From NCBI GenBank assembly GCA_002497685.1, contig DAEH01000045.1:1-20666 (forward strand): a stretch of 20,666 bases of DNA, read 5' to 3'. The DNA is from Euryarchaeota archaeon UBA169. Its GTDB lineage: Archaea; Thermoplasmatota; Poseidoniia; MGIII; CG-Epi1. Both the position numbers and the translations under genes were made by a program. Shown here one piece after another: positions 1-7,568 of the stretch (the first letter of the stretch is position 1; each line of letters opens with the position of its first letter). Below the pieces are notes generated by a model. The model saw nothing but the letters and a program-made list of their open reading frames with translations, was not told where the DNA came from and did no database searches.

Positions 1-5
1 AGATA

Positions 6-929
6 TTAATTAAAAAAAGAGTTCAAAGGTTCTACTATGGTTGCAGAGAATAAGTCACCATAGAAAGCTGATAATGCAAATGATAAGCCAAGAGGAATAA
101 TATAAGGTATTTTGAACGTAATCCAAGGATTATCGACACCGTATTTCTCTAATTTATTCCACTCTTCATCTGAATCTAACTTATGTTTAACCAAGGCAAC
201 CATTACAACTTTATCTCCAACAACTTGCTGCATTGGCCACACAAAACTTTCTCTAGCTTTATCCAATTCCATCTTTGTACCAAAAAATATTTGGAAAAAA
301 GGACTCTCCAAATTTCCTTTTAAGATGTTGAAAATTGCTAAACCTATTGGAATAAGCAAATAAAGCAAAAGAGAATTCATAAAAATTACAAAAGGATACG
401 GAAAACCCCTGCTCTCAAAAGCAGTCAATGATTCATCTGTAAATGAAAAAGAAAAGGGAGTAAGAAGGCTAATTGTCATAATTGCCTTTACGTCAGCACC
501 CCCTATTGTAGGGCCAAAGTAAAACCAAATATACATTAAAATTATTAAAAGAGGAATTGCTATGAAATCTATCATTTGATAATTATTCTTAGAAATATCT
601 TCTGGATTGAACTCAAAAATAAAATAAAATGAACACAAAATTGCTAAAACTTGACTAGCTTTCCAAAGCTGAGCTTGATTCTTATCTAAAACATATTCAT
701 CAACAAATGAATTGAAAAAAAGAGTAAAAGTAGCAAATAATAAAGCCCACAAATAAAAACCATAATCTTCCCAGATTTTTGACACCTCATAAATCAACAT
801 TAACGAACCTAAAATACCTCCGTAAATCCAAACATAATTAGGAACTCTTCGTGTTTTAAAATCTAACCAAGAACCATATGACAGCATAACAATCCCTATT
901 AAAAATCTCAAAATATCAATATCTGCCAT
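6..929 (-). CDS. A24-family prepilin/preflagellin peptidase (GxGD aspartic protease)
   Basis: Predicted integral-membrane aspartic protease that would cut the class III signal peptides of archaeal pilins or archaellins on the cytoplasmic side. The 307-residue product is almost entirely hydrophobic segments. Two catalytic aspartates can be proposed: D23 in the first loop (SWLDFKTRRVPN, the usual D-x-K-x-R-x-[VI]-P-N pattern after the first membrane span) and D146 in GGADVKAI, the archaeal form of the GxGD motif. It is longer than compact archaeal FlaK/PibD enzymes; the extra length lies between the two aspartates (roughly residues 45-125, with further hydrophobic stretches). No pilin or archaellin gene lies in the window, so the substrate is unknown. 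The ATG at 929 has a TATA-like element about 29 nt upstream and diverges from the next gene. The family call is strong; the choice between pilin and archaellin peptidase is open. Confidence 0.85.
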   Translation of the reverse strand: MADIDILRFLIGIVMLSYGSWLDFKTRRVPNYVWIYGGILGSLMLIYEVSKIWEDYGFYLWALLFATFTLFFNSFVDEYVLDKNQAQLWKASQVLAILCSFYFIFEFNPEDISKNNYQMIDFIAIPLLIILMYIWFYFGPTIGGADVKAIMTISLLTPFSFSFTDESLTAFESRGFPYPFVIFMNSLLLYLLIPIGLAIFNILKGNLESPFFQIFFGTKMELDKARESFVWPMQQVVGDKVVMVALVKHKLDSDEEWNKLEKYGVDNPWITFKIPYIIPLGLSFALSAFYGDLFSATIVEPLNSFFN

Positions 930-952
930 ATTCGTATAATCTAGTAGACGCC

Positions 953-966
953 ATATTAATATATGT
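953..966 (-). promoter_or_regulatory. TATA-like element for the prepilin peptidase gene
   Basis: On the minus strand this A/T run reads ACATATATTAATAT and is centred about 29 nt before the ATG at 929, the distance expected for an archaeal TATA box with a very short or absent leader. This is pattern reading only; the 95-nt divergent gap is A/T-rich throughout. Confidence 0.35.
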
Positions 967-995
967 TTTAATTCATAAATATTTTTTGACTACAT

Positions 996-1003
996 TTTAT
1001 ATA
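996..1003 (+). promoter_or_regulatory. TATA box for the 557-residue membrane protein gene
   Basis: TTTATATA, followed by CT, is centred 25 nt before the GTG at 1025. That spacing places transcription initiation at or next to the start codon, so a leaderless mRNA is expected. It supports the GTG start, since the ATG two bases earlier runs into a stop after three codons. Confidence 0.55.
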
Positions 1004-1024
1004 CTAAACTAAATTATTAAGAAT

Positions 1025-2698
1025 GTGGATTTAAGAGAGCAATTACTGCCCAGTGAAAAATTGCTAAATCAATATGATAACATATTAGTAGAGAATCAAA
1101 AAGGAAATATCTATCTAACCAACCTCAGACTATTTTTATCTACTAAAAAGAATCTTTGGAATTTTAACACAAAAGACATAGCCTACATGGGTAGAATGAA
1201 TAACCCCCGATTCTCATGGGTTTGGCAGCTTCCAATATCATTTATGCTTCTATATAGTATATTTTCAGGAATGACTTTAATTTTTTTAATTTGTATGATA
1301 TTATCTGCTGCTAGACAATATTTGAAAATTGATTGTTTAGAAATTGGTCTGGAAAATAAGAAATGGATAATATCTGATGACAACGGACAGCTTGATGAAT
1401 TAATGTTTCAGATACAAACAAATCAGGTAACAGGATTACAAAAGAATGAAGGTAAACCCGTAGTCGATGCTGAAGAGCTGCTAAATACGGAAATTAAAAT
1501 AAATATAATTGGTGAAAATGAATCTGGACCACTTCGCTCTGCATGGATTTCCCTATCATTTGCATTTTTATTCTATTATCTAAATTCTTTTAGAGATTCC
1601 GGAAGTGTATGGCTTTTTGTCTTATTGATTTCAGCGCTATGCTCATATATTATTTACAAAGATCGAAGAAATACAAATTTACTAAGAAATGTTGAACCTG
1701 AAGATGGCATGATAAGAAAAGGATGGTATTTTATCCTTAAAAAACTCAATATAGAAATAAAAAAGGCTGACTATTCTGTAAAATTATATAACACTACAAT
1801 AAACATTAGAAATTTAGGATATATTTTAAGCTCAATAATTTTGCTTCTTGCATTCACTGCCACCCATATTAATTCTAATCTTATCCCTATGCTTTATGGA
1901 GTTTCAGGTGCAATCTCAGTTTACATGCTCGGGCGCTGCCTAGCTGGGATACCTAGAGCTAGAAATCGCATGATTGCAAGAAGTTTTGTTTGTGCATTTA
2001 TAGCGATATGTGTGATTCTGCCATGTCTAAGTCTCGCCCCTTTGTACATGCCAGCTAATGCCTTGTTGCCGCCCTCTTTATTAGACAATGAAAATGGATG
2101 GGAGAAATCTTACTCACAAGTAGATGAATACGGTCTAGGATTAGCTTCCACAAGTATCTATCTTTACACTGATGACGCGAAAGATGATGAAGGAAATGAG
2201 GACGGGTACCCTGCAATATTATTTATTATTGCCTTAAAAATGCCTTTTGAAATTGATGAAACCGTCCCTTTAGATATTTTAAATGATCAATTCCAAAAAA
2301 TGGCGATAGAACAAGATATAGAATTGGAATCGAAGCTAGAAAGTGGAAATCGACAAACTGTTCAAGGTTATGAGACTGAATATGTAATATACAATGGAAC
2401 TGCTAAAACTGAGAAGATTGGAACTGAAGAGATAAATTATAAAGTGACTAAGGGTTCTAAATCCAAATATATAGGAGAAGTATGGAAAGCTCCAGAGTAT
2501 AATTTATTGATAGTCTCTATGGGAATTGGGATAATCTCATCTGAAACTTTTAATGAAGACACTGGGATTAATCCAATTGATGATTTAATTGATGATATAA
2601 TTCCAAATCCAACAGACACTACTGATGAAAAAAATTGGAATGAAATGGTTAGTTTGATTCCTGAAATATATTGCTATCAAGAAGATTGGGAAAACTAA
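1025..2698 (+). CDS. Multi-span membrane protein with PH-like N-terminus and exported C-terminal domain; function unknown
   Basis: No specific family is recognised. The first 60 residues (LLPSEKLL, then NIYLTNLRLFLST) look like the start of a bacterial-type PH/GRAM domain. A hydrophobic hairpin follows (about 66-96), and then residues 100-136, which could be the remaining strands and closing helix of the same domain, so the PH-like fold may be split by the hairpin. Further hydrophobic segments lie near 172-188, 194-211, 263-280, 284-308 and 319-342. The last 200 or so residues are acidic and soluble and, by position after the final span, probably outside the cell. GTG start, supported by a well-placed TATA box; the overlapping ATG at 1023 is out of frame. 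The stop codon overlaps the stop of the convergent small gene. Expression as a protein is likely; the role is unknown. Confidence 0.75.
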   Translation: MDLREQLLPSEKLLNQYDNILVENQKGNIYLTNLRLFLSTKKNLWNFNTKDIAYMGRMNNPRFSWVWQLPISFMLLYSIFSGMTLIFLICMILSAARQYLKIDCLEIGLENKKWIISDDNGQLDELMFQIQTNQVTGLQKNEGKPVVDAEELLNTEIKINIIGENESGPLRSAWISLSFAFLFYYLNSFRDSGSVWLFVLLISALCSYIIYKDRRNTNLLRNVEPEDGMIRKGWYFILKKLNIEIKKADYSVKLYNTTINIRNLGYILSSIILLLAFTATHINSNLIPMLYGVSGAISVYMLGRCLAGIPRARNRMIARSFVCAFIAICVILPCLSLAPLYMPANALLPPSLLDNENGWEKSYSQVDEYGLGLASTSIYLYTDDAKDDEGNEDGYPAILFIIALKMPFEIDETVPLDILNDQFQKMAIEQDIELESKLESGNRQTVQGYETEYVIYNGTAKTEKIGTEEINYKVTKGSKSKYIGEVWKAPEYNLLIVSMGIGIISSETFNEDTGINPIDDLIDDIIPNPTDTTDEKNWNEMVSLIPEIYCYQEDWEN

Positions 2699-2862
2699 TT
2701 TTTATCTATTACTAACCCTTCTTTTAATGGAAATGAAACAAATTCACCTTCCCATTTCACATCTGAATCCTCATCAAGTAAACCTGCTGAAACTAATTTA
2801 TTCATCATCATTTCAGCATCATCCTTAGGCACTTTCAAATATTGTTTTTCACTTTCGCTCAT
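2695..2862 (-). CDS. 55-residue protein resembling the Trm5 N-terminal (D1) domain only
   Basis: A complete short gene: ATG at 2862, TAG at 2697-2695, 55 residues beginning MSESEKQYLKVPKDDAEM. The pattern LKVPK..AE...N.LV..GLLDED..VKWEGEFVSFPL matches, from memory, the start of archaeal Trm5/TYW2-type tRNA(G37) methyltransferases (M. jannaschii Trm5: CLKINKKHGEQ, then NNLLNKDYKI and GNYLYLPI). In those enzymes this D1 region precedes the methyltransferase core and contacts the tRNA elbow. Here there is no core: the frame ends exactly against the convergent upstream gene. The start codon lies 1 nt after the TAA of the aldehyde dehydrogenase, so the two are probably co-translated. It may be a stand-alone D1-like protein or the stump of a truncated trm5. 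Real coding is likely because a family-like pattern runs over almost the whole frame; function is uncertain. Confidence 0.65.
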   Translation of the reverse strand: MSESEKQYLKVPKDDAEMMMNKLVSAGLLDEDSDVKWEGEFVSFPLKEGLVIDKN

Positions 2863-2863
2863 T

Positions 2864-4375
2864 TTAACCAAACTCTATTCCCTGTGCTAATGGTAAGTCG
2901 TCTGACCAGTTAAGAGTATTGGTCTGCCTGCGCATGTACACTTTCCAAGAATCTGAACCTGCCTCTCTACCTCCACCAGTATCTTTCTCACCGCCAAATG
3001 CTCCACCTATCTCTGCTCCGCTTGTTCCAATATTTACATTCGCAATTCCGCAGTCACTTCCTGAATGACTCAAGAATTTTTCTACTGACTGCATATCCTT
3101 AGTGAAAATTGATGAAGATAATCCCTGATCTACTGAATTATGAGCTTCTATAGCTTCATTTAAATCTTCAAACTCAAACAAATAGAGTATAGGGGCAAAT
3201 GTCTCTTCTCTGACAATGTTCATCCCCATATTGGCTTTTACTAGTGTAGGTTCGACATAAAAACCGTCCATTTGCATTACATTACCACCGTAAAGAATCT
3301 TTCCCTTCTCTTTTTTAATTATTTCTATGGCGTCTACATAGTCTTGTACTGCTTTACCATCAACTAAAGGGCCTACTAAGGTATCTGAATTCAATGGATC
3401 TCCAATCTTTATTTGCGAGTATGATGCAATTAATTTCTCTATTATAGAAGATGATATTGATTTATGTAAGAACAGTCGACGTGTGGATGTACATCGTTGA
3501 CCTGAAGTACCTACAGCCCCAAATAAAACGGCCCTAAGGATCAATTCAGGATCTGAATCAGGCATAACAATTATTGCATTATTACCGCCTAATTCTAAAA
3601 GAGATCTTCCTAAACGTTTAGCAACAGCTCCTCCTATTTTACGCCCCATGTTACATGAACCTGTTGCTGAAATAAGTGGCATTCTCCTATCATTTACAAG
3701 TAGTTCACCAACATCTCTACTAGATCCTACAAGTAAAGACATAACTCCATCCCAGCCTAATGGCGTCATTACATCATTGACAATCTTCTGAATTGCTATT
3801 GCTGTAAGTGGAGTTTTAGATGATGGTTTCCAAACCATTACATCACCACAAACTGCTGCAATCATTGCATTCCAAGCCCAAACTGCACCAGGGAAATTAA
3901 AAGCTGTAACTATACCTACTGCTCCTAGAGGGTGCCATTGTTCATACATTCTGTGATTCGGCCTTTCAGAATGCATAGTTTTTCCATAAAGTTGACGACT
4001 TAATCCAACTGCATAATCTGCAATATCAATCATTTCTTGGACTTCACCTTCTCCCTCAGCTTGTATTTTACCCATCTCCCAAGAAATAAGCTTGCCGAGT
4101 GCAGTCTTATGTTCACGAAAGGCATTAGCTAAATTCCTAACAACTTCTCCTCGTTTTGGTGCGGGTTCCATTCTCCATTTTTTAAAAATATCTGTCGATT
4201 TTTGTAAAATATTCTCATAATCGTCCGAGTTGCATTGCTTAACTTTTGCAATCAACGTCCCATCTACTGGAGTTATGCAATCTAAATCATCTCCAGAGCC
4301 CAACCAATTATCAGAATATCCTCCCAAATTCATATCTTCAATTCCTAATTCACTCAAGAAATCTAGTTTTGTCAT
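2864..4375 (-). CDS. Aldehyde dehydrogenase, ALDH7 (antiquitin / alpha-aminoadipic semialdehyde dehydrogenase) type
   Basis: Soluble NAD(P)-dependent aldehyde dehydrogenase that oxidises an aldehyde to the acid. The full 503-residue ALDH fold is present: FNFPGAVWAWN with N160, the WKPSSKTP cofactor loop with K183, the general base E261 in LELGGNNAIIV and the nucleophile C295 in GTSGQRCTSTRRLF. ELGGNNAI, GQRCTSTRR, GAFGGEKDTGGGREAGSDSWK and the C-terminal DLPLAQGIEF are hallmarks of the ALDH7 family, whose studied members oxidise alpha-aminoadipic semialdehyde / piperideine-6-carboxylate in lysine breakdown, or betaine aldehyde. No other lysine-catabolic gene is in the window, so the substrate is inferred from family only. 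ATG at 4375 with a TATA-like element 23 nt upstream; divergent from the IPP isomerase gene. The family assignment is very firm. Confidence 0.93.
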   Translation of the reverse strand: MTKLDFLSELGIEDMNLGGYSDNWLGSGDDLDCITPVDGTLIAKVKQCNSDDYENILQKSTDIFKKWRMEPAPKRGEVVRNLANAFREHKTALGKLISWEMGKIQAEGEGEVQEMIDIADYAVGLSRQLYGKTMHSERPNHRMYEQWHPLGAVGIVTAFNFPGAVWAWNAMIAAVCGDVMVWKPSSKTPLTAIAIQKIVNDVMTPLGWDGVMSLLVGSSRDVGELLVNDRRMPLISATGSCNMGRKIGGAVAKRLGRSLLELGGNNAIIVMPDSDPELILRAVLFGAVGTSGQRCTSTRRLFLHKSISSSIIEKLIASYSQIKIGDPLNSDTLVGPLVDGKAVQDYVDAIEIIKKEKGKILYGGNVMQMDGFYVEPTLVKANMGMNIVREETFAPILYLFEFEDLNEAIEAHNSVDQGLSSSIFTKDMQSVEKFLSHSGSDCGIANVNIGTSGAEIGGAFGGEKDTGGGREAGSDSWKVYMRRQTNTLNWSDDLPLAQGIEFG

Positions 4376-4393
4376 ATCAGTACATGAAGAGCT

Positions 4394-4402
4394 ACAATAA
4401 AG
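4394..4402 (-). promoter_or_regulatory. TATA-like element for the aldehyde dehydrogenase gene
   Basis: The minus strand reads CTTTATTGT, centred about 23 nt before the ATG at 4375. It fits the leaderless promoter spacing seen elsewhere in the window. The divergent promoter for the isomerase gene lies about 25 bp away, so the two may interfere or be co-regulated (inference). Confidence 0.35.
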
Positions 4403-4418
4403 AACTTAATTGTACTAG

Positions 4419-4430
4419 CTATTTTTAATT
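4419..4430 (+). promoter_or_regulatory. TATA-like element for the isoprenoid gene run; decides the idi start
   Basis: CTATTTTTAATT is centred about 25 nt before the ATG at 4450. The alternative TTG start at 4429 would fall inside this box, which argues for the ATG and a leaderless transcript. Confidence 0.45.
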
Positions 4431-4449
4431 GGCCACTTCTTACAACATT

Positions 4450-5130
4450 ATGGCTATTGTAGAGTCTGAACTTCAGGGATATGACAAAGCTCAAAAAGAG
4501 ATGATGCAAGAAAACTGTATTGTTGTAGACGATAATGACCTGATTATTGGGCAAGATTCAAAGGTGAATTGTCACCTTAATGAAGGTAAATTGCATCGTG
4601 CCTTCAGTGTTTTACTCTTTAACACAAATGATGAATTATTAATACAACAGAGGGCTGATGAGAAAATAACTTTTCCATCTATTTGGGCCAACAGTTGCTG
4701 TAGCCACCCTCTTTATCAAAATGGCGAAGAAAGTGGAATACAGGGTGCAAAAGAGGCTGCAATCAGAAAATTAACTCAGGAACTAGGAATTAAAGCTGGG
4801 CAAATTGAAACTAAAGATTTGACATTTATTACGAAAATGCATTACAAGGCTAGAGCTGATGCAAAATGGATTGAACATGAAGTAGATTACATCTTTGCAG
4901 TCAAAATGGATGTTCAGATTAACCCTAATCCTAATGAAATTCAAAAAACTAAATATGTTAATATTCAAAAACTAGATGAACTATTTGAACGCTCAAATAA
5001 CGGTGATGTTAAAATAGGACCATGGTTCAGATTAATAAGAAAACATTTCCTAGATAATATTTGGGAAAACTTAGAAGCTTTAGAGAATGTTAGTGATAAA
5101 AATGTACACCATATGGGAGAAGTAAAATGA
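4450..5130 (+). CDS. idi: Isopentenyl-diphosphate delta-isomerase, type I (Nudix family)
   Basis: Interconverts isopentenyl and dimethylallyl diphosphate, supplying the primer for prenyl chain building. The product has 226 residues from the ATG at 4450. Visible features are the metal-binding HLNEGKLHRAFS (H42, H49), the catalytic cysteine motif WANSCCSHP (C83/C84), a Nudix-like helix GAKEAAIRKLTQELG (99-113) and EHEVDYI holding the catalytic glutamate (E142/E144). The cysteine motif is closer to eukaryotic IDI1 (TNTCCSHP) than to the E. coli form. The frame is open 21 nt further up to a TTG at 4429, but that codon lies in the TATA-like box and the extra residues do not belong to the family. 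The stop overlaps the GGPP synthase start as ATGA, so the two enzymes are translationally coupled. Many archaea use the unrelated flavin-dependent type II enzyme instead. Identification is firm. Confidence 0.93.
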   Translation: MAIVESELQGYDKAQKEMMQENCIVVDDNDLIIGQDSKVNCHLNEGKLHRAFSVLLFNTNDELLIQQRADEKITFPSIWANSCCSHPLYQNGEESGIQGAKEAAIRKLTQELGIKAGQIETKDLTFITKMHYKARADAKWIEHEVDYIFAVKMDVQINPNPNEIQKTKYVNIQKLDELFERSNNGDVKIGPWFRLIRKHFLDNIWENLEALENVSDKNVHHMGEVK

Positions 5131-6110
5131 GCATAAAAATTAGATTGGCTGAAAAAGCAAAAGAAGTTGAGAAGGCTCTCCACAATTACTTAGTTATACG
5201 AGAACCGAAAAAACTGTATGAGGCAATGGCACACATACCTCTTGCTGGTGGAAAAAGGCTTCGCCCAGTTATGGCCCAACTTACCTGTGAAATGGTTGGT
5301 GGCGAAGGCACAAAATCAATACCTTTTGCTGCGTCATTAGAAGTTATACACAACTTTACTCTGGTTCATGATGATGTAATGGATGATGATGATCTAAGAC
5401 ATGGTGTTGCTGCTTGCCATACCGTATTCGGATTGCCGACGGCCATTCTAGCTGGCGATTCTCTTTTTGCATATGCATTTGAAATGATTGCTGAAAGTAA
5501 CGTTGAAGATAAAATTAAATCTGAATTAGTTCGCCATACTGCATATACTGTCCGAAGAATCGCAGAGGGACAACAAATGGATATAAATTTTGAAAAGGAG
5601 GAAACTGTTGATCCTGAACTTTACCTTGAAATGATTAGATTAAAAACTTCAATTTTATTTGGATCTGCAGCATATGGTGGAGCTCTAATAGGTGGAAAAG
5701 AAATAGAAGAAGCAAATGAATTAAGACAAATGGCAATATGGGTTGGTTTAGGTTTTCAGATATGGGATGATTACTTAGACGCTACTGCATCTGCTGAACT
5801 ACTAGGGAAACCTTCTGGTTCTGATATTAGGCAAGGAAAACGTACACTGTTAGTTATTGAGGCCTTAAATCGAACAAACAATGATGAAAGAAATGAACTA
5901 ATAAAAATTCTTGATAATGACCAAAATACAGATGAGGATGTTAAGAGGGCCGTTGAAATAATGTCTAATTGTGGCGCCCTTGACAATTGTCGCGAGCAGG
6001 CTTTAAGCTATCTTAATGGAGCTAAAAAAACAATTGCGAAATATCCTGAAAGCGATGCAAGAACTATGCTGGAAGATTTATTAGAATATATGGTTACAAG
6101 AGGACATTAA
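5127..6110 (+). CDS. Geranylgeranyl diphosphate synthase (short-chain trans-prenyltransferase)
   Basis: Condenses IPP with allylic diphosphates to the C20 (or C15/C20) chain used for archaeal ether lipids. The 327-residue all-helical prenyl synthase shows GGKRLRP (41-47), the first aspartate-rich motif HDDVMDDDDLRHG (D82-D89), the GQQMD segment, and the second motif QIWDDYLD (D214, D215, D218) followed by GKPSGSDIRQGKRT. The fifth residue before the first motif is F77, the position where a Phe limits products to about C20 in the Sulfolobus acidocaldarius enzyme, so GGPP is the likely product. The usual RR after the first motif is RH here. It overlaps idi by 4 nt (ATGA), a direct pathway pair. 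Product length remains an inference. Confidence 0.92.
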   Translation: MSIKIRLAEKAKEVEKALHNYLVIREPKKLYEAMAHIPLAGGKRLRPVMAQLTCEMVGGEGTKSIPFAASLEVIHNFTLVHDDVMDDDDLRHGVAACHTVFGLPTAILAGDSLFAYAFEMIAESNVEDKIKSELVRHTAYTVRRIAEGQQMDINFEKEETVDPELYLEMIRLKTSILFGSAAYGGALIGGKEIEEANELRQMAIWVGLGFQIWDDYLDATASAELLGKPSGSDIRQGKRTLLVIEALNRTNNDERNELIKILDNDQNTDEDVKRAVEIMSNCGALDNCREQALSYLNGAKKTIAKYPESDARTMLEDLLEYMVTRGH

Positions 6111-6124
6111 TTCCACCTAATCAC

Positions 6125-6132
6125 CTAAATAC
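6125..6132 (+). promoter_or_regulatory. Weak TATA-like element before the GXGXG/glutamate-synthase-like gene
   Basis: CTAAATAC is centred about 24 nt before the ATG at 6153, inside the 42-nt gap after the GGPP synthase gene. It could give this gene and the ABC genes their own leaderless start, or the gap may simply be read through. Confidence 0.25.
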
Positions 6133-6152
6133 AGGTTACAAATAAGATACTA

Positions 6153-7568
6153 ATGAGCGACTCTGAATCTTGGACCTCTGGGCTGATTAATGAACAGCTA
6201 AGAAAAAGATTTGAAAACCATGATACTGCTAAAGTTACAAACTTAGCAAACCAATCATGCATTGCTGCAAATATGCCTAAGAAAACTAGTATCGTGTTCG
6301 AAGGTAAAGCTGGAGATAATTTTGGTGGATTAAATCAAGGAAGCAAGATTGTCTTAAACGGAGATGCTGGAAGATTTGTTGGCAATGGAATGCTAAATGG
6401 TGAAATTATAATTAATGGAAATTGTGACGAAGGTGTCGGACACTCTATGGCTAATGGAAGGATAGTTATCCAAGGGTCAGTGGATGGAGATGCTGGCGGT
6501 TCAATGCAAGGTGGCGAATTATTAATTTCTGGAAGTGTTAGAGGTGATTTAGCTACATGCATGAATCAAGGGAGCATTACTGTTTGTGGAGATATTTTAG
6601 GCGATATTGGTAGGATGATGAATAATGGCAAAATATTTGTTGCTGGTGACTTTGATGAAAATGATAACATCGAAATAAAAAATGTATCTCCTGGAGACTG
6701 GAAAAAAATAAAGTCTGAACTTAAGGATAATGGTATTGACTCAAGAGATTTGGATTTTAAATTAATCACCTCTAAAAAATTATCCAAAAAAGAAAAAAAC
6801 TACGAACCGGATTACCATAGTCTAAATGACGACATAGTTTTAGTTCCTGCCAGCCTTACAAGAAGACCTAGGACTCCTGGATTAGATGATTTAGATTTAT
6901 CATTGACAATCGGTTCTAAAAGAGAAAAACCTCTGAACCTCACTATACCTTTGTTGTGGCAAGGAAATAATGCACCCTCTTATTTTATTTGGAAGATTAA
7001 CGAGAAAATTAATGACAATATTGATGATTCCAACTTAGGTATTATAGATTTAACTGCAACAGATATTAATCGTAGATTAGATATGAAAAGACCTACTGAT
7101 TTATCGAATATAGTTGATTTATTGAAACAAGGTTCTGCAAATAAAGTACCCATCTTAATCCGAATTTATGCTGGTGATGTTGATAATGACTTAGGAATTA
7201 TAGCAAAATCTGGTGCAGATGGAGTAATCTTGGTAAGTGATAAAGTGCCTATGGAAGCTGCACTTATTTCATCACGAAATTATAAAAATAAGATAACTAT
7301 TCTTGCAGAAACTGATAAATTAGATTATAATGGTTCTGTAAAATTATTAGCATTAGGTGCTTCTGGAATATTTTTACAGAGTAAGTGTGACCGAAATCAA
7401 TTGAAAGAATATGGAAAACAATTATCAAGAACTATCGGATCATTAGGTGTCGGAAAAACTTCTGATTTAGGGGCTGAGCACCTTAGAACAACAAGTCAGA
7501 AAACAGCTTCAATGACTGGAATCGCCATTGCAGGATATAACTCTGTTTTACCAATGTGGCGCCACTAA
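6153..7568 (+). CDS. GXGXG beta-helix domain fused to an eroded glutamate-synthase-like (beta/alpha) barrel
   Basis: The N-terminal half (about 47-167) is a ladder of roughly 19-21-residue turns with Gly-Asp/Gly-rich corners (GDNFGGLNQG, GRFVGNGMLNG, GVGHSMANG, GDAGGSMQGG, GDIGRMMNNG). This is the GXGXG beta-helix found at the C-terminus of glutamate synthase GltB and in formylmethanofuran dehydrogenase FwdC. The C-terminal half (about 225-471) resembles the glutamate-synthase FMN barrel in outline (SLTRRPRTPGLDDLDLS; IAKSGADGVILVSD; LLALGASGIFLQS; the tail MTGIAIAGY). However, the expected glycine-rich FMN/phosphate loops and the cysteine cluster for the iron-sulphur centre are absent. The domain order is reversed relative to GltB. 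It may be a non-catalytic scaffold or a new enzyme. It overlaps the ABC ATPase start by 13 nt. The fold call for the N-terminus is good; the barrel homology is moderate; the function is unknown. Confidence 0.7.
   Translation: MSDSESWTSGLINEQLRKRFENHDTAKVTNLANQSCIAANMPKKTSIVFEGKAGDNFGGLNQGSKIVLNGDAGRFVGNGMLNGEIIINGNCDEGVGHSMANGRIVIQGSVDGDAGGSMQGGELLISGSVRGDLATCMNQGSITVCGDILGDIGRMMNNGKIFVAGDFDENDNIEIKNVSPGDWKKIKSELKDNGIDSRDLDFKLITSKKLSKKEKNYEPDYHSLNDDIVLVPASLTRRPRTPGLDDLDLSLTIGSKREKPLNLTIPLLWQGNNAPSYFIWKINEKINDNIDDSNLGIIDLTATDINRRLDMKRPTDLSNIVDLLKQGSANKVPILIRIYAGDVDNDLGIIAKSGADGVILVSDKVPMEAALISSRNYKNKITILAETDKLDYNGSVKLLALGASGIFLQSKCDRNQLKEYGKQLSRTIGSLGVGKTSDLGAEHLRTTSQKTASMTGIAIAGYNSVLPMWRH

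Noticed and set aside
4429..4449. TTG start at 4429 for the IPP isomerase
   Set aside because: The codon falls inside the TATA-like element, and the seven extra residues are not typical of the family; the ATG at 4450 is preferred.
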